Shown here piece after piece: positions 53,935 to 64,000 of a DNA stretch of 64,000 nucleotides. Position numbers and translations under genes: made by a program. The notes beneath the pieces are model-generated. The model was not told the DNA's origin. It saw only the letters and a program-made list of their open reading frames with translations, and ran no database searches. This DNA comes from Liopterus haemorrhoidalis. Taxonomy: Eukaryota; Arthropoda; Insecta; Coleoptera; Dytiscidae. The first letter of the stretch is position 1. Each line of letters begins with the position of its first letter. The stretch is from positions 208,114,743 to 208,178,742 of the forward strand of contig OZ020611.1 in NCBI GenBank assembly GCA_963971575.1. The letters are read 5' to 3'.

Positions 53935-54600
53935 TTTGAAACGGGGCACCCCGAAAATCTCCTTTATTTGTAAAGATACAAAAAATCTTCAGAACAAAAG
54001 TTAAACTAGACAAAAAGTCCCATCTAAAGGTTACTATAAGAATTCTGAGGCACTTCCGGTTTCACCGGAAATGATGTCAACTTTTAATCTAACATAGGGA
54101 TTTGATAATTTTATATTTTTTTCGTAAAATTACATTAAATTAGCTTTACATTGACACCAAAAAGTCATATTTTTATGTTAACCATTTCAAAATGGCGACC
54201 ATTTATTTACAAAATAATAATCAACATAAGTTTTACAAAGTTGAACGTAGCAAGCTTTGAAAACAATTAAAAAAGAAACAAAATATCTCTAAAATAAACT
54301 ATTTGACTATTTAGAAGAAGAAAAAAGCAAAATAAACTATTAAACTCTTGTTATTTATAAAACATTTAATTGAAAAATTAAAATTTAAGTTATTTCATAT
54401 AACATAGTATAGCAGTCATAAATAGTTATAACAGTTTATTTTAGAGATATTTTGTTTCTTTTTTTATTGTTTTCAAAGCTTGCTACGTTCAACTTTGTAA
54501 AACTTATGTTGATTATTATTTTGTAAATCAATGGTCGCCATTTTGAAATGGTTAACATAAAGAATGGTTTCGTTTTTAATAAAACGAAAAATGTTTGAAA
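53935..54600. mobile_element. Element with 129-bp palindromic arms
   Basis: Arms 54172-54300 and 54433-54561 are near-perfect inverted repeats (TTTATGTTAACCATTTCAAA outermost; AGTTTATTTTAGAGATATTT innermost) around a 132-bp AT-rich loop. Upstream GGGTGTTAGTTTGAAACGGG may be part of the same element. No coding capacity. Confidence 0.75.
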
Positions 54601-54877
54601 TTGTTTTTGAAATTTTTTCTATGTGTCTATTTTTGCATACTTCCCCCCTTAGTTTAGTTTATGACTACGTAACTGCAAATCAGTGCTATGGATAAATAGT
54701 TATATCAAAAGTGAAACAGTTCTGGCCCGATTTTAAAAATGACAAATAGCGACAAATATTGCCCCACTCCGGAACAAACACACGACTTTTACAAAGAAAT
54801 TTTTTTGTGAGGTATGATTTTTCCTATATTTCAGGATTTCGTATTTAGCATTGTAAACAAAATCATATAATTTGTTG

Positions 54878-55022
54878 GCCTTGGTAGCGTAGAGGTAGCG
54901 CTCCTGCTTCATGAGCCAAAAGTCCCGGGTTCGAATCCCGGTCAGGGCATGGATGTTTGTAAGACACAGTGTAATTGAGACATTTAGTCCTGTTCTGTGT
55001 TTTAAAAGAAAAAAAAAAAAAA
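54878..55022 (+). mobile_element. tRNA-derived SINE
   Basis: Head 54878-54949 (72 nt): a 7-bp acceptor stem GCCTTGG/TCAGGGC with two wobble pairs, A-box TAGCGTAGAGGTAG, D-arm GCGT/GCGC, perfect T-arm CCGGG-TTCGAAT-CCCGG. The anticodon arm does not fold, so it is not a working tRNA. A 60-bp unrelated body and a poly-A run (about 55008-55021) follow. No CCA and no target duplication seen. A 3' half copy is at 57339-57366. Confidence 0.7.
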
Positions 55023-55069
55023 TGTTTGGTATCTGGTTAATAAGAGGGTTATTACAAAATTGTGTGAAG

Positions 55070-55262
55070 CATGGAAAATTTTAATTCACCCCCAAAGGTA
55101 AAAATTTAATCGTGGCGGTGGCCAAATCGGCCTTTCGAGCGTATTCACATAGATTACATGGAATATCGAAATAAATATTATTTAATTATTCTGGATGCGC
55201 ATAGTAAATGGTTGGAAGTTTTTCTAACATTAACGATCACATCGAAATCCTTCATTACTTAA
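55070..55262 (+). pseudogene. Ty3/gypsy integrase core fragment
   Basis: Reads WRWPNRPFERIHIDYMEYRN then KYYLIILDAHSKWLEVF, matching WxWPxxPWxRIHIDFAGP...FLILVDAHSKWxEV of gypsy integrases. HID carries the first catalytic Asp; the second (in TDNG) and Glu are missing. One stop before WRWP, and the frame ends KSFIT. Confidence 0.75.
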
Positions 55263-55335
55263 CAAAATATAGGTTTGATAAGTTATGTCGTGTAAATTGA
55301 ATTCATTCTGTTATCGTACTTGTAAGTTACATATT

Positions 55336-55336
55336 A

Positions 55337-55411
<75 letters not shown>
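55336..55411. repeat. (TA)n microsatellite
   Basis: About 38 TA units next to the TIR of the following element. Confidence 0.95.
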
Positions 55412-55416
<5 letters not shown>

Positions 55417-55944
55417 GTAGTATGATGGACGAATCTGGTGGGGGATATTTGAGAAAGGAAACTTCTCAAACAAAAACAAATAATAAATAAAGATTATAAT
55501 TAAAAGATAATATAATATAACTAGCTGGAGTACCCGTACTTCGTACGGTTTTGGTGGTAAAGGTAACTTTAGCTGCCTATAATACGCATACTGTTCTGTG
55601 CAGGGCCAGAGACAGTGATTCACCTTAAAAGCACTATCTTAGGTTAATATTGATAACTTTTTATTTATTTTTTTATAAACCACCTAAAAATAAATTGAAT
55701 TTTAAAGTGAATTGAAACATGGAAACAGTGCAAACAGAGCAAAAGTGCAAACTCAGGGCGTAGTATAAGCAGCTAAAAGTTACTTTTACCGTTTATGTAA
55801 TGTGTTTTTTTTTTTTTGCTGTAACGTAAATGATAAGTGATTGTTTGAGAAGCACTGGTTTTTAGGTATTTTTCGATGGCCACGGCCATTATTTCTCAAA
55901 TATCTCCCACCACATCGTAGTCGTCCACTATACTACATTTTTCC
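55412..55944. mobile_element. TIR element containing a Helitron-type 3' end
   Basis: AAATGTAGTAT...TGGACGA and GATATTTGAGAAA on the left (55412-55456) recur inverted on the right (about 55892-55944), with drift. Inside, the minus strand shows hairpin CCGTAC/GTACGG (55534-55548) followed by TACTCCAGCTAG ending at 55521 and then T: a Helitron 3' terminus. The 5' end of that Helitron is not defined. Confidence 0.55.
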
Positions 55945-57338
55945 CCTAATAATCAAACGTTCTTTACTTTCTGGACGATGGACGACCCTTCTATTATGAT
56001 TTTGTCTTCTTTCTATCCCACTACCCCACAAATAAACTTCTATTTTATATATTGTGTATTTCTAATTACCTTGTTTCTATAAGTAATCGTATCCTAAAAG
56101 ATTGACCAAGTACTGCTTACCTGAAACAAAAAGATCACTTATTATAAAACACACTTTAAAATACACTTAACAATCATATTTTACCATTTAATATGCTCCC
56201 AATAATCGTTTTCCCGTTTATAAACATTACACAGACACTCTACAATAACATTCTAAATTAAAACTAACAAAATGTAACAAAATTAAACACAATATTCCCA
56301 CTGATAAATGTTTTAGAAAAATTTTCTGCAAATATAAAGTTTATGCAACATATAAATAACGGTCAATTTAGTATATCACATATCCGAATGGTGGAAGGAT
56401 TAAATATAATACGTCTGTACAGGTACTAATTGCTAATTAAATTTTATTAATTAGTAGTTTTTGAAGGTAATACACGTGCAAATGAATGTGTAAATTTAGG
56501 CGAAGTGCTCATCAAAGTGATATTACATATAATATGAGAGATGATATGACAAATAACATACAAATGTGGTGTTATATGTTTCAAATCAATACAAGTAAAT
56601 TATACGGTCCTCACTGAACTTCCAAATCACTTCCATCGTCACATCTGTGTTACTTACAAGATTTATTATGCCTACAAAATAATGCAAGCTTCATTTTTGT
56701 CAGTGTCAGTTAGTTGTTTGCTCGAAATATTATAAGAGACTACCAAAATTTTAATAATTATTTCATTAGTCTAGTTGAGAAACAAAGATATTTATATACA
56801 GATAATTAAAATCAGTAATAAAATAAAATAATCAGAAAAATATAGCTAAAGAAGTATCAGAATCAAATAAGTTTTGTAGTTATTTAAAATGATGCCAGTT
56901 ACTTTTTCAGAACTATTTTTGCAATAATCATACAAAGTATTTTTTCACAAATTAGAACAGTACAAGATGTTTTATATTAGCCGTTAATTATATTTACAAA
57001 ATAGGTTAGGTTATGTTAGTGTTACGATGATTTTAAATTGCTTGTTTTTTATTTTTTTACAACAAAACTAATAAAAATGTATTCATGTAAGAGCTACGAA
57101 GACGTTTTTTTCGTCCAAGGACATAATTGTTACTGAACTATATCATGTTACATCTTATCAAATCTCTGTTAAATTATTGTCATATCACTATCAGTGTTAT
57201 TTCAACGAGCATTCGGGCTAAAGTGATTTTTTTCAAACTTGGGCCTGCATTGGACACTGGATAAGTTAGGTTCTTAATGGAGAGAAATTGAAAAAATGGA
57301 ACAACTTGCGGTAAGTAGATATTAAATATTAATTAATT
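55945..57338. other. AT-rich stretch, nothing recognised
   Basis: No gene. GGTTAGGTTATGTTAG near 57004 is TTAGG-like but not a regular tract. Confidence 0.4.
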
Positions 57339-57366
57339 GGGTTCGAATCCCGTTCAGGCATGGAAT
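57339..57366 (+). repeat. SINE 3' half fragment
   Basis: GGGTTCGAATCCCGTTCAGG then CATGGAAT, the T-arm and junction of the SINE at 54878. Confidence 0.55.
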
Positions 57367-57404
57367 TTTCAAAACATTAGAATTGTCCTGGTAGCAAAGG
57401 CTAT

Positions 57405-58035
57405 TAAAAAAATCAGCTGTGGCCACCACAGGACCGACCGCCATCGTAAAGTACTTATATAAAATACATTCTAGCAGCAGAGTAGAAATAACTTGGACTA
57501 ATATTTTCTAACAGAGATATTATTTATCATGACCATGGAAACGTTACATATAAGTATGAAAAAATTGAGAAAAATTTTACAAAAATTATTCGAAATTTTT
57601 CGTTTTATCAAAAAACGTCTCAAATAAAAGTTATTGCTTTATAGCAACTTTTGTTGAATAATTTTTTTCGAAATATTTTTCTGTTGTGAATTATTCACAA
57701 AAATATTTAAATCGACACGAGTAAACTCCCATTTTTAGTCAAACGATTTTTACCAAAAGTTGATCAACTCGTGCCATTGATGGCATAAGCTTAAATATGA
57801 AGTTTCATAAAAATCCTTTCAGCAGAATTTGCTCTGCACTTGTAGACAGACAGACGGATAGACAGACGGACAGATAGACCGACAGACAGACGGACAGACA
57901 GACGAACAGACAAACAGATGGACGGACAGACAGATAGACCGACAGACATCATGCAAAAAATAGTCAAAACGTTATGTAGGGACCTCAATTCGTAGAGATT
58001 CATCGAAATCGGTATGATCACAATACCTCCCTTAT
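57405..58035 (-). repeat. Family C, inverted copy, left part
   Basis: Matches 51617-52660 in reverse (AATCAGCTGTGGCCACCACA first; AACTCCCATTTTTAGTCAAA; AGCAGAATTTGCTCTGCACT; GACA tract 57845-57950; GATCACAATACCTCCCTTAT last). It continues at 61432-61465 (TTATATATGTTGGCGGTCGG) beyond the foldback element. Confidence 0.85.
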
Positions 58036-58957
58036 GGGTCATTCCATGTCAAGTGGTCTGATTTCAGAGAAGTGCCCTGCTCGACCATCACGGATTTTGA
58101 TGAAATTTTGTATGGACATTCAAACATGTCCCCAACGAACATTGGTAAAGTTTTACGTTCATCCATGCAATACTTGCTGAGATTTAGTAATTTGTTTGAC
58201 CCCATACCGCAGCCTTCTATGTTATGACTCCGAGATTTCGACAACTTTGAGACACAGTATCTCTGCCAATATTTTGTTGAGAGAAACAAAACTTTGCCAA
58301 CTTATACAACTTTTTGCGCTCTATTAAACAAAATAATAAACAAATCTTCATGAGCGATTCCCGTGAAGAAAATTTGGATCAAACTTGGCCTAAAAAATTT
58401 GCAACTCGAAAAAATTTTAAAGTTTGGCTTTTTATACCTCTGAAAGTAAAGGTACGATATACGTGAAATTTTGCACATAATAACTTATCAATACAAGGTT
58501 AACGAATATAAAATTTCATACTCCTAATATTTTTCATTAGTTCAGGAATTGAGTGTAAAGTTGATGATTTTTGTGAAAATGCTAAAAACAGGGTATATTT
58601 AGCCCACTTTTACAAAAATATGCCCTCTGGAAACTGTTTTAAATTATTTTCATTAGAAAGAGCATGTTTTAATCCCCCTAAAAAAGTAGGACTGGTTTTT
58701 CATCCCTGGTATATAAGGCCTTAGAAATAGGGACAAAGTTGAGAACGTTTCTATCACATGCTGCTATCGCAATATCGCATGCATTCCATTATTTTTCATC
58801 TTGTTTGTTTTATACAGGCATTATAAGTACCTAAATTGCGTTGATCCATGGTGACATTGTCACTACCAGTTCAGAAACTTGAACCAGTAACCCCATCGCC
58901 ATAGGGTCACGCCCGATAGCCGTGCAATACCAGCCACGGGTGGGTTTCTTGGTTGAG

Positions 58958-59097
58958 GATCCCAAGCCTCTAGTTTGGTTTCTTCGTTAAGGTTCCAAAG
59001 CCTTGTGTGGGTATCTGTCCGATTCCCAAGCCAATGATTGGGCAGCTTATTCTAGGTTCCTAAGCCTGAAGTGGGTATCTTACATGGTTCCCAAGCC
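58958..59097 (-). repeat. Iteron-like words in the left arm
   Basis: GGTTCCCAAGCC or a close variant starts at 58958, 58991, 59021, 59055 and 59086, spacing 33, 30, 34 and 31 bp, near three helical turns. The right arm has the mirror set (about 60378-60516). Such regular sites could bind a transposase; that is inference. Confidence 0.6.
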
Positions 59098-59141
59098 GAA
59101 GTCCATGATGTTGGTATGAATTGCCAAATTCCAACTATTGC

Positions 59142-59633
59142 TTATTTATTATTGAATTTAGTAGCCACTTTCTTCAGTGTCACTTCTTGGAATTGATACT
59201 GTCGGCCTGGTGACATAACTGATGGTGCTGGGTGGCCACAAATAAGGTGTTGTGCTGGAACCCAACAAATATCTTTTCTTTCGGACCAATAAAATGAATG
59301 AGCCAAGCCTCGCGGATGCATAAATTTTACCAAAGCATCATTTTGTTCCAGAGAAAATTTTACAACATTGCCTACCCATCACTTATTGTCATAAATGCAG
59401 GCAACATAACAACCGGGAAATAGTTCGGCTAATTTTAAATTAGGATCGACAGAATTGGAAAGTTTGGCCACAAAGTTAACTGTGTCATTTGAAACTTTGC
59501 TGACAGAAATCGAATTCAAATCAACTGGCACAAACTGGTGATGATCTCTTGTGCCAGCTATTGCGGTGCTAGCTTTCTATCTTTCTTCTTGCAGCGTCCT
59601 GTTTTCTTGAATTTCTTCAGTCGGAACATATAT
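59142..59633 (-). pseudogene. Foldback-element protein, C-terminal relic
   Basis: Minus-strand frame: VPTEEIQENRTLQEER, a stop, then DHHQFVPVDLNSISVSKVSN, LAELFPGCYVACIYDNK, TGA where Trp is expected, WVGNVVKFSLEQNDALVKFM, HPRGLAHSFYWSER, KDICWVPAQHLICG and an end at NNK. The part from WVGNVV to HLIC resembles a small beta-barrel (Tudor/SH3-like) end domain I recall from uncharacterised transposon proteins of invertebrates; I cannot name the family. The last 40 codons lie inside the left arm and recur, truncated, at 60206-60330 in the right arm. Confidence 0.5.
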
Positions 59634-61465
59634 ATATATACCTATTTAATTCCGTGAATGTTTTTGTCACAAAAGTTGAACAGATCTATTGGCGTCAGTA
59701 TTTGATCGGTTAATGGTCGCTGGAGGCCGGTCAATTCGGGACTTTCCCGGCCAATTCGGGACGTTTAGTCACCGACCGCCGCTGCCAACAGTACAGAATT
59801 CTATACCCAAAATATGCTGACGCGTGACAGCACTAACAAAATATTTAAAAAATGTCATCAGTGTAGAACCACCGCTAGCAGACTAACAGATTCATATAGC
59901 GTACAAAAATTAATTGTACACTGTAAACTTCAGCAGGAATGAAAGGAAAGTGACACAATGTAAAAAAATGCATATTGAAGTATATGACTTATCGATAGCA
60001 ATATCCTCAACTTTGGCCCTATTTCTAAGGCCTTATATACCAGGGATGAAAAACCAATCCTACTTTTTTAGGGGGTTTAAAACATGCTCTTTCTAATGAA
60101 AATAATTTAAAACAGTTTCCAGAAGGAATATTTTTGTAAAAGTGGGCTAAATATACCCTGTTTTTAGCATTTTCATAAAAATCATCAACTTTACACTCAA
60201 AGATATTTGTTGGGTTCCATCACAACACCTTATTTGTGGCCTTCTAGCACCATCAGTTATGTCACCAGGCCGACAGTATCAATTCCAAGAAGTGACACTG
60301 AAGAAAGTGGCTACTAAATTCAATAATAAATAAGCAATAGTTGGAATTTGGCAATTCATACAAACATCATGGACTTCGGCTTGGGAACCATGTAAGATAC
60401 CCACTTCAGGCTTAGGAACCTAGAATAAGCTGCCCAATCATTGGCTTGGGAACCGGACAGATACCCACACAAGGCTTTGGAACCTTAACGAAGAAACCAA
60501 ACTAGAGGCTTGGGATCCTCAACCAAGAAACCCACCCGTGGCTGGTATTGCACGGCTATCGAGCGTGAACCCTATGGCGATGGGGTTACTGGTTCAAGTT
60601 TCTGAACTGGTAGTGACAATGTCACCATGGATCAACGCAATTTAGGTACTTATAATGCCTGTATAAAACATACAAGATGAAAAATAATGGAATGCATGCA
60701 ATATTGCGATAGCAGCATGTGATAGAAACGTTCTCAACTTTGTCCCTATTTCTAAGGCCTTATATACCAGGGATGAAAAACCAATCCTACTTTTTTAGGG
60801 GGATTAAAATATGCTCTTTCTAATGAAAATAATTTAAAACAGTTTCCAGAGGGTATATTTTTGCAAAAGTGGGCTAAATATACCCTGTTTTTAGTATTTT
60901 CACAAAAATCATCAACTTTACACTCAATTCCTGAACTAATGAAAAATATTAGGAGTGTGAAATTTTATATTCGTTAACCTTGTATTGATAAGTTATTATG
61001 TGCAAAATTTCACGTTTATCGTACCTCTACTTTCAGAGGTATAAAAAGTCAAACTTTAAAATTTTTTCGAGTTGCAAATTTTTTAGGCCAAGTTTGATCA
61101 TAATTTTCTTCACGGGAATCGCTCATGAAGATTTGTTTATTATTTTGTTTAATAGAGCGCAAAAAGTTGTATAAGTTGGCAAAGTTTTGTTTCTCTCAAC
61201 AAAATATTGGCAGAGATACTGTGTCTCAAAGTTGTCGAAATCTCGGAGTCATACCATAGAAGGCTGCGGTATGGGGTCAAACAAATTACTAAATCTCAGC
61301 AAGTATTGCATGGATGAACGTAAAACTTTACCAATGTTCGTTGAGGACATGTGTGAATGTCCATACAAAATTTCATCAAAATCCGTGATGGTCGAGCAGG
61401 GACCACTAGACCACTTGATATGGAATGACCCTTATATATGTTGGCGGTCGGTAATAAATAATAAA

Positions 61466-61812
61466 AGTTATAAGGAATTCAAACCATAACGTTCATTTTG
61501 CGCCAACCTGTACTATTAAACAAATTTATTATATATGTAAACTTTACATATAATATCTCAGTAAGAAAAAATCACTGAAAAATTAACAAAAATCATAGAA
61601 AATGAACAAAAGATCATAAAAAAATTAACAATAAATCTCTGAAATAATTATTTATAAGCCTTTCGTGGACCACTAAAATTTTGCTTAGGACCACCAGTGG
61701 TCCGCGAACCACTTATTGAGAACACCTGTCTAAATAATCAATATATGTTATTGGTAATACATAATAAAGTAAAATAAAACTAGACGAGAACGTCATAGAT
61801 AATTTTCAAACT
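61466..61812. other. hAT-like terminus in AT-rich sequence
   Basis: Minus strand from 61731: CAGGTGTTCTCAATAAGTGG and TTCGCGGACCACTGGTGG, then AGTGGTCCACGAAAGG, typical of a hAT end with the TTCTCAA and GCGGACCAC words. The partner end is not found. Otherwise AT-rich. Confidence 0.45.
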
Positions 61813-62225
61813 GTGATGTTACTCACATGTGGAAATGAATCTTGGACACTTACACAAGAACAAGAACGCCGGCTGAAAATCTTTGAACGCAAAATTCTAC
61901 GGAAAATGTTTGGTCCTGTCCAAGAGGATGGAATATGGAGAATCCGAAGAAATGATGAGCTGCGCGACCTTTATACTGAACCGGATGTGATTGACTACAT
62001 AAAAAGTTCCAGAATACGTTCTGGCAGATCGGACACGTCATCAGATGCCCAACAACATGCCAATGAGAAGAGTATTCGTACAGGTACAAACAGACCAAGA
62101 GGAAGACATCGAATCGATGCCCATAATTGGAGAAGAATAACGCGTGACCGCGGTAGATGGAAGAAGTTTGTGGAGGCGGCAAAAACTCTCTAAGGGTTGT
62201 AAAAGCCAATTGATTGATTGATTGA
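61813..62225 (+). pseudogene. LINE endonuclease-reverse transcriptase, C-terminal tail
   Basis: CGNESWTLTQEQERRLKIFE, RKILRKMFGPVQEDGIWRIR, RNDELRDLYTEPDVIDYIKS, then frame breaks where xxRWxGHVxRM would stand, then GTNRPRGRHRIDAHNWRRIT and RDRGRWKKFVEAAKTL with a stop. This is the tail of the LINE protein family with YGxETWTLTKxxERRLxxFERKxLRxIFGP. GHVIRCP and MPNNMPMRR are readable in the other frames, so small deletions caused the breaks. It ends with a (TTGA)n tail at 62200-62226, as in LINEs with short tandem 3' ends. 5'-truncated. Confidence 0.85.
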
Positions 62226-62226
62226 T

Positions 62227-62584
62227 GTTATTTTGTCATTAATAGAATTGTGACAAAAGATACGTTGCATGTGTTTTATTAGTTTGTACAGGTAGCTGTC
62301 ATGTTTCAAGTGAAAAAAATAGACTTTAATTCGCTTAGTTGTGAACAGTAATTCTTCGAATTAATAGTAAAATTTAAAAACAAAAAAATAAATAATAAAA
62401 ACACTTTCTGAACGATCTACGGCACGTGGAATCGTCAACAGCACCCTCACTGTACACAGCACAAATCTGTTTTTGCGTTTGCGAAGCATTCTTGCCTTTT
62501 CGGAAATAAAAACGCATAATATGTCAAAAATGTTCCTTATATTCTGTCATTTTAATGCAAAATTTTAAAAACACAACTTAATTA
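62227..62584. other. No gene seen
   Basis: AT-rich sequence; nothing recognised. Confidence 0.4.
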
Positions 62585-63345
<761 letters not shown>

Positions 63346-64000
63346 TGATGTACTCACTAATGTTTTCTATCAAATGACCTCAAAACTTAACACGTATCAA
63401 GTCAATAACATTTCGGTTTTGCATTGCAATGCCATCTAACGCTAAAAACGGGACGAACTTTTTCATCAATCCAATAGTTCTAAGTTTTACAATATATTTT
63501 TGTTTTCCTTTATTTTGCCGTTCTTAATTCGTTTGGCGTACATAAATCTTCATAATTTACTCTAAGCAAAATATCCAACACCCCAACCCTGTAACCCTAC
63601 CTATACTATTTCATCCTCAATTAACTTTTTAAATTTGGTTTCTTGACGTCATTAAATAAGAAATTTCTTAAATGACGTCATATAAATTATCTTTGACTTC
63701 ATATAGAGCAAAAAATATGTCGGTCTGGGAAATTTATAATTTGAAAGAATACAACTATGAGATATTAGATTTTACCCGAACTTAAATAAAAATATTACAA
63801 AATCTATGTTTTATAGCTTAACTTTTTATAAAATTTTTCATTTTAATTACTTAAATATTTTAAAATACAGATTATAAAACAGGATAACAGTTTTATACTT
63901 GAAAGAGTAAATCCCTTACGCTTATTTATCATGAAAAGCTTGAATATTCGTTGGTTGTATCTTAAAAAATATGAAAAGTAATGCACTTTATTTTCCATCA
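63346..64000. other. AT-rich end with CRE palindrome
   Basis: No gene. TGACGTCA occurs at 63644-63651 and 63673-63680; together with AAGAAATTTCTT between them they form a 39-bp near-palindrome with a 3-nt indel. Confidence 0.5.

Larger units (their letters stand above)
58036..61431. mobile_element. Giant foldback DNA transposon (3.4 kb)
   Basis: Arms 58036-59275 and 60200-61431 are inverted copies of each other along about 1.24 kb with only scattered differences. The termini are GGGTCATTCCATGTCAAG and its complement-like CTTGATATGGAATGACCC. TTAT flanks both ends (58032-58035, 61432-61435), and the uninterrupted family C sequence at 51617 has TTAT once, so TTAT is the target duplication. The 0.92-kb centre holds a transposase-like C-terminal relic and an extra direct copy of arm sequence (59992-60199 resembles 60708-60927). 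Superfamily is not assigned. Confidence 0.9.

Noticed and set aside
54878..54949. Functional tRNA gene
   Set aside because: Acceptor, D and T arms pair, but the anticodon arm does not, and a SINE body with poly-A follows.
55336..55623. 98-codon frame with YI repeats
   Set aside because: It comes from the (TA)n microsatellite and part of a TIR element.

Overview
The window is AT-rich animal DNA packed with transposable elements. It probably comes from an insect. The evidence is many mariner (D,D34D) copies, Jockey-like and RNase H-bearing LINEs, Ty3/gypsy elements without an env gene, Helitrons with about 120-bp internal arrays, abundant hAT and piggyBac-type MITEs, an arthropod-style TATA/TCAGT promoter in one LTR, and a short interstitial tract of the arthropod telomere repeat TTAGG. 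I found no intact single-copy host gene, no functional tRNA or rRNA gene and no CRISPR array. The species cannot be named from the sequence.

Layout. 1-10 kb: MITEs, interspersed families A and B, a mariner-like fragment, a Crypton-like recombinase fragment. 10-13 kb: a LINE cut by a Helitron (10414-11325), then a broken mariner. 13-17.6 kb: hAT and piggyBac MITEs, a pogo-like element with TIRs (15484-16135), and a solo LTR (16236-17494) that splits an old open frame. 18-19.8 kb: minus-strand Helitron with an 11-unit 120-bp array. 20-26.5 kb: LINE remnant, TTAGG tract, 15-bp minisatellites, an orphan tRNA-Pro primer-binding site, a third copy of family B. 27-28.3 kb: mariner. 30.36-33.26 kb: a young non-autonomous LTR retrotransposon. 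33.9-35.2 kb: two hAT elements. 36.2-39.7 kb: a LINE cut by a second copy of the same mariner, followed by a Tc1 deletion derivative. 40.2-41.9 kb: plus-strand sister of the 18-kb Helitron. 42-45 kb: LINE and gypsy pieces. 46.1-50.4 kb: a gypsy element with identical LTRs but a broken pol. 50.4-55.9 kb: mariner, family C, palindromes, a SINE, gypsy integrase piece, Helitron end. 57.4-61.5 kb: family C split by a 3.4-kb foldback element with 1.24-kb inverted arms. 61.8-63.3 kb: LINE tail and a mosaic A/C repeat.

The elements do not cooperate as a pathway; the window reads as nested insertions. Several insertions can be proved from target-site duplications, a resumed reading frame, or an uninterrupted relative elsewhere in the window. 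The observations I think most worth following are: (1) family B, whose copies share a backbone but carry three different tRNA-like modules in one slot; (2) the two Helitrons whose arrays are flanked on both sides by TGACGTCA and CCAAT boxes; (3) the giant foldback element with about 32-bp spaced iterons and a transposase-end remnant; (4) the young LTR element encoding a 79-residue protein with a predicted membrane segment.
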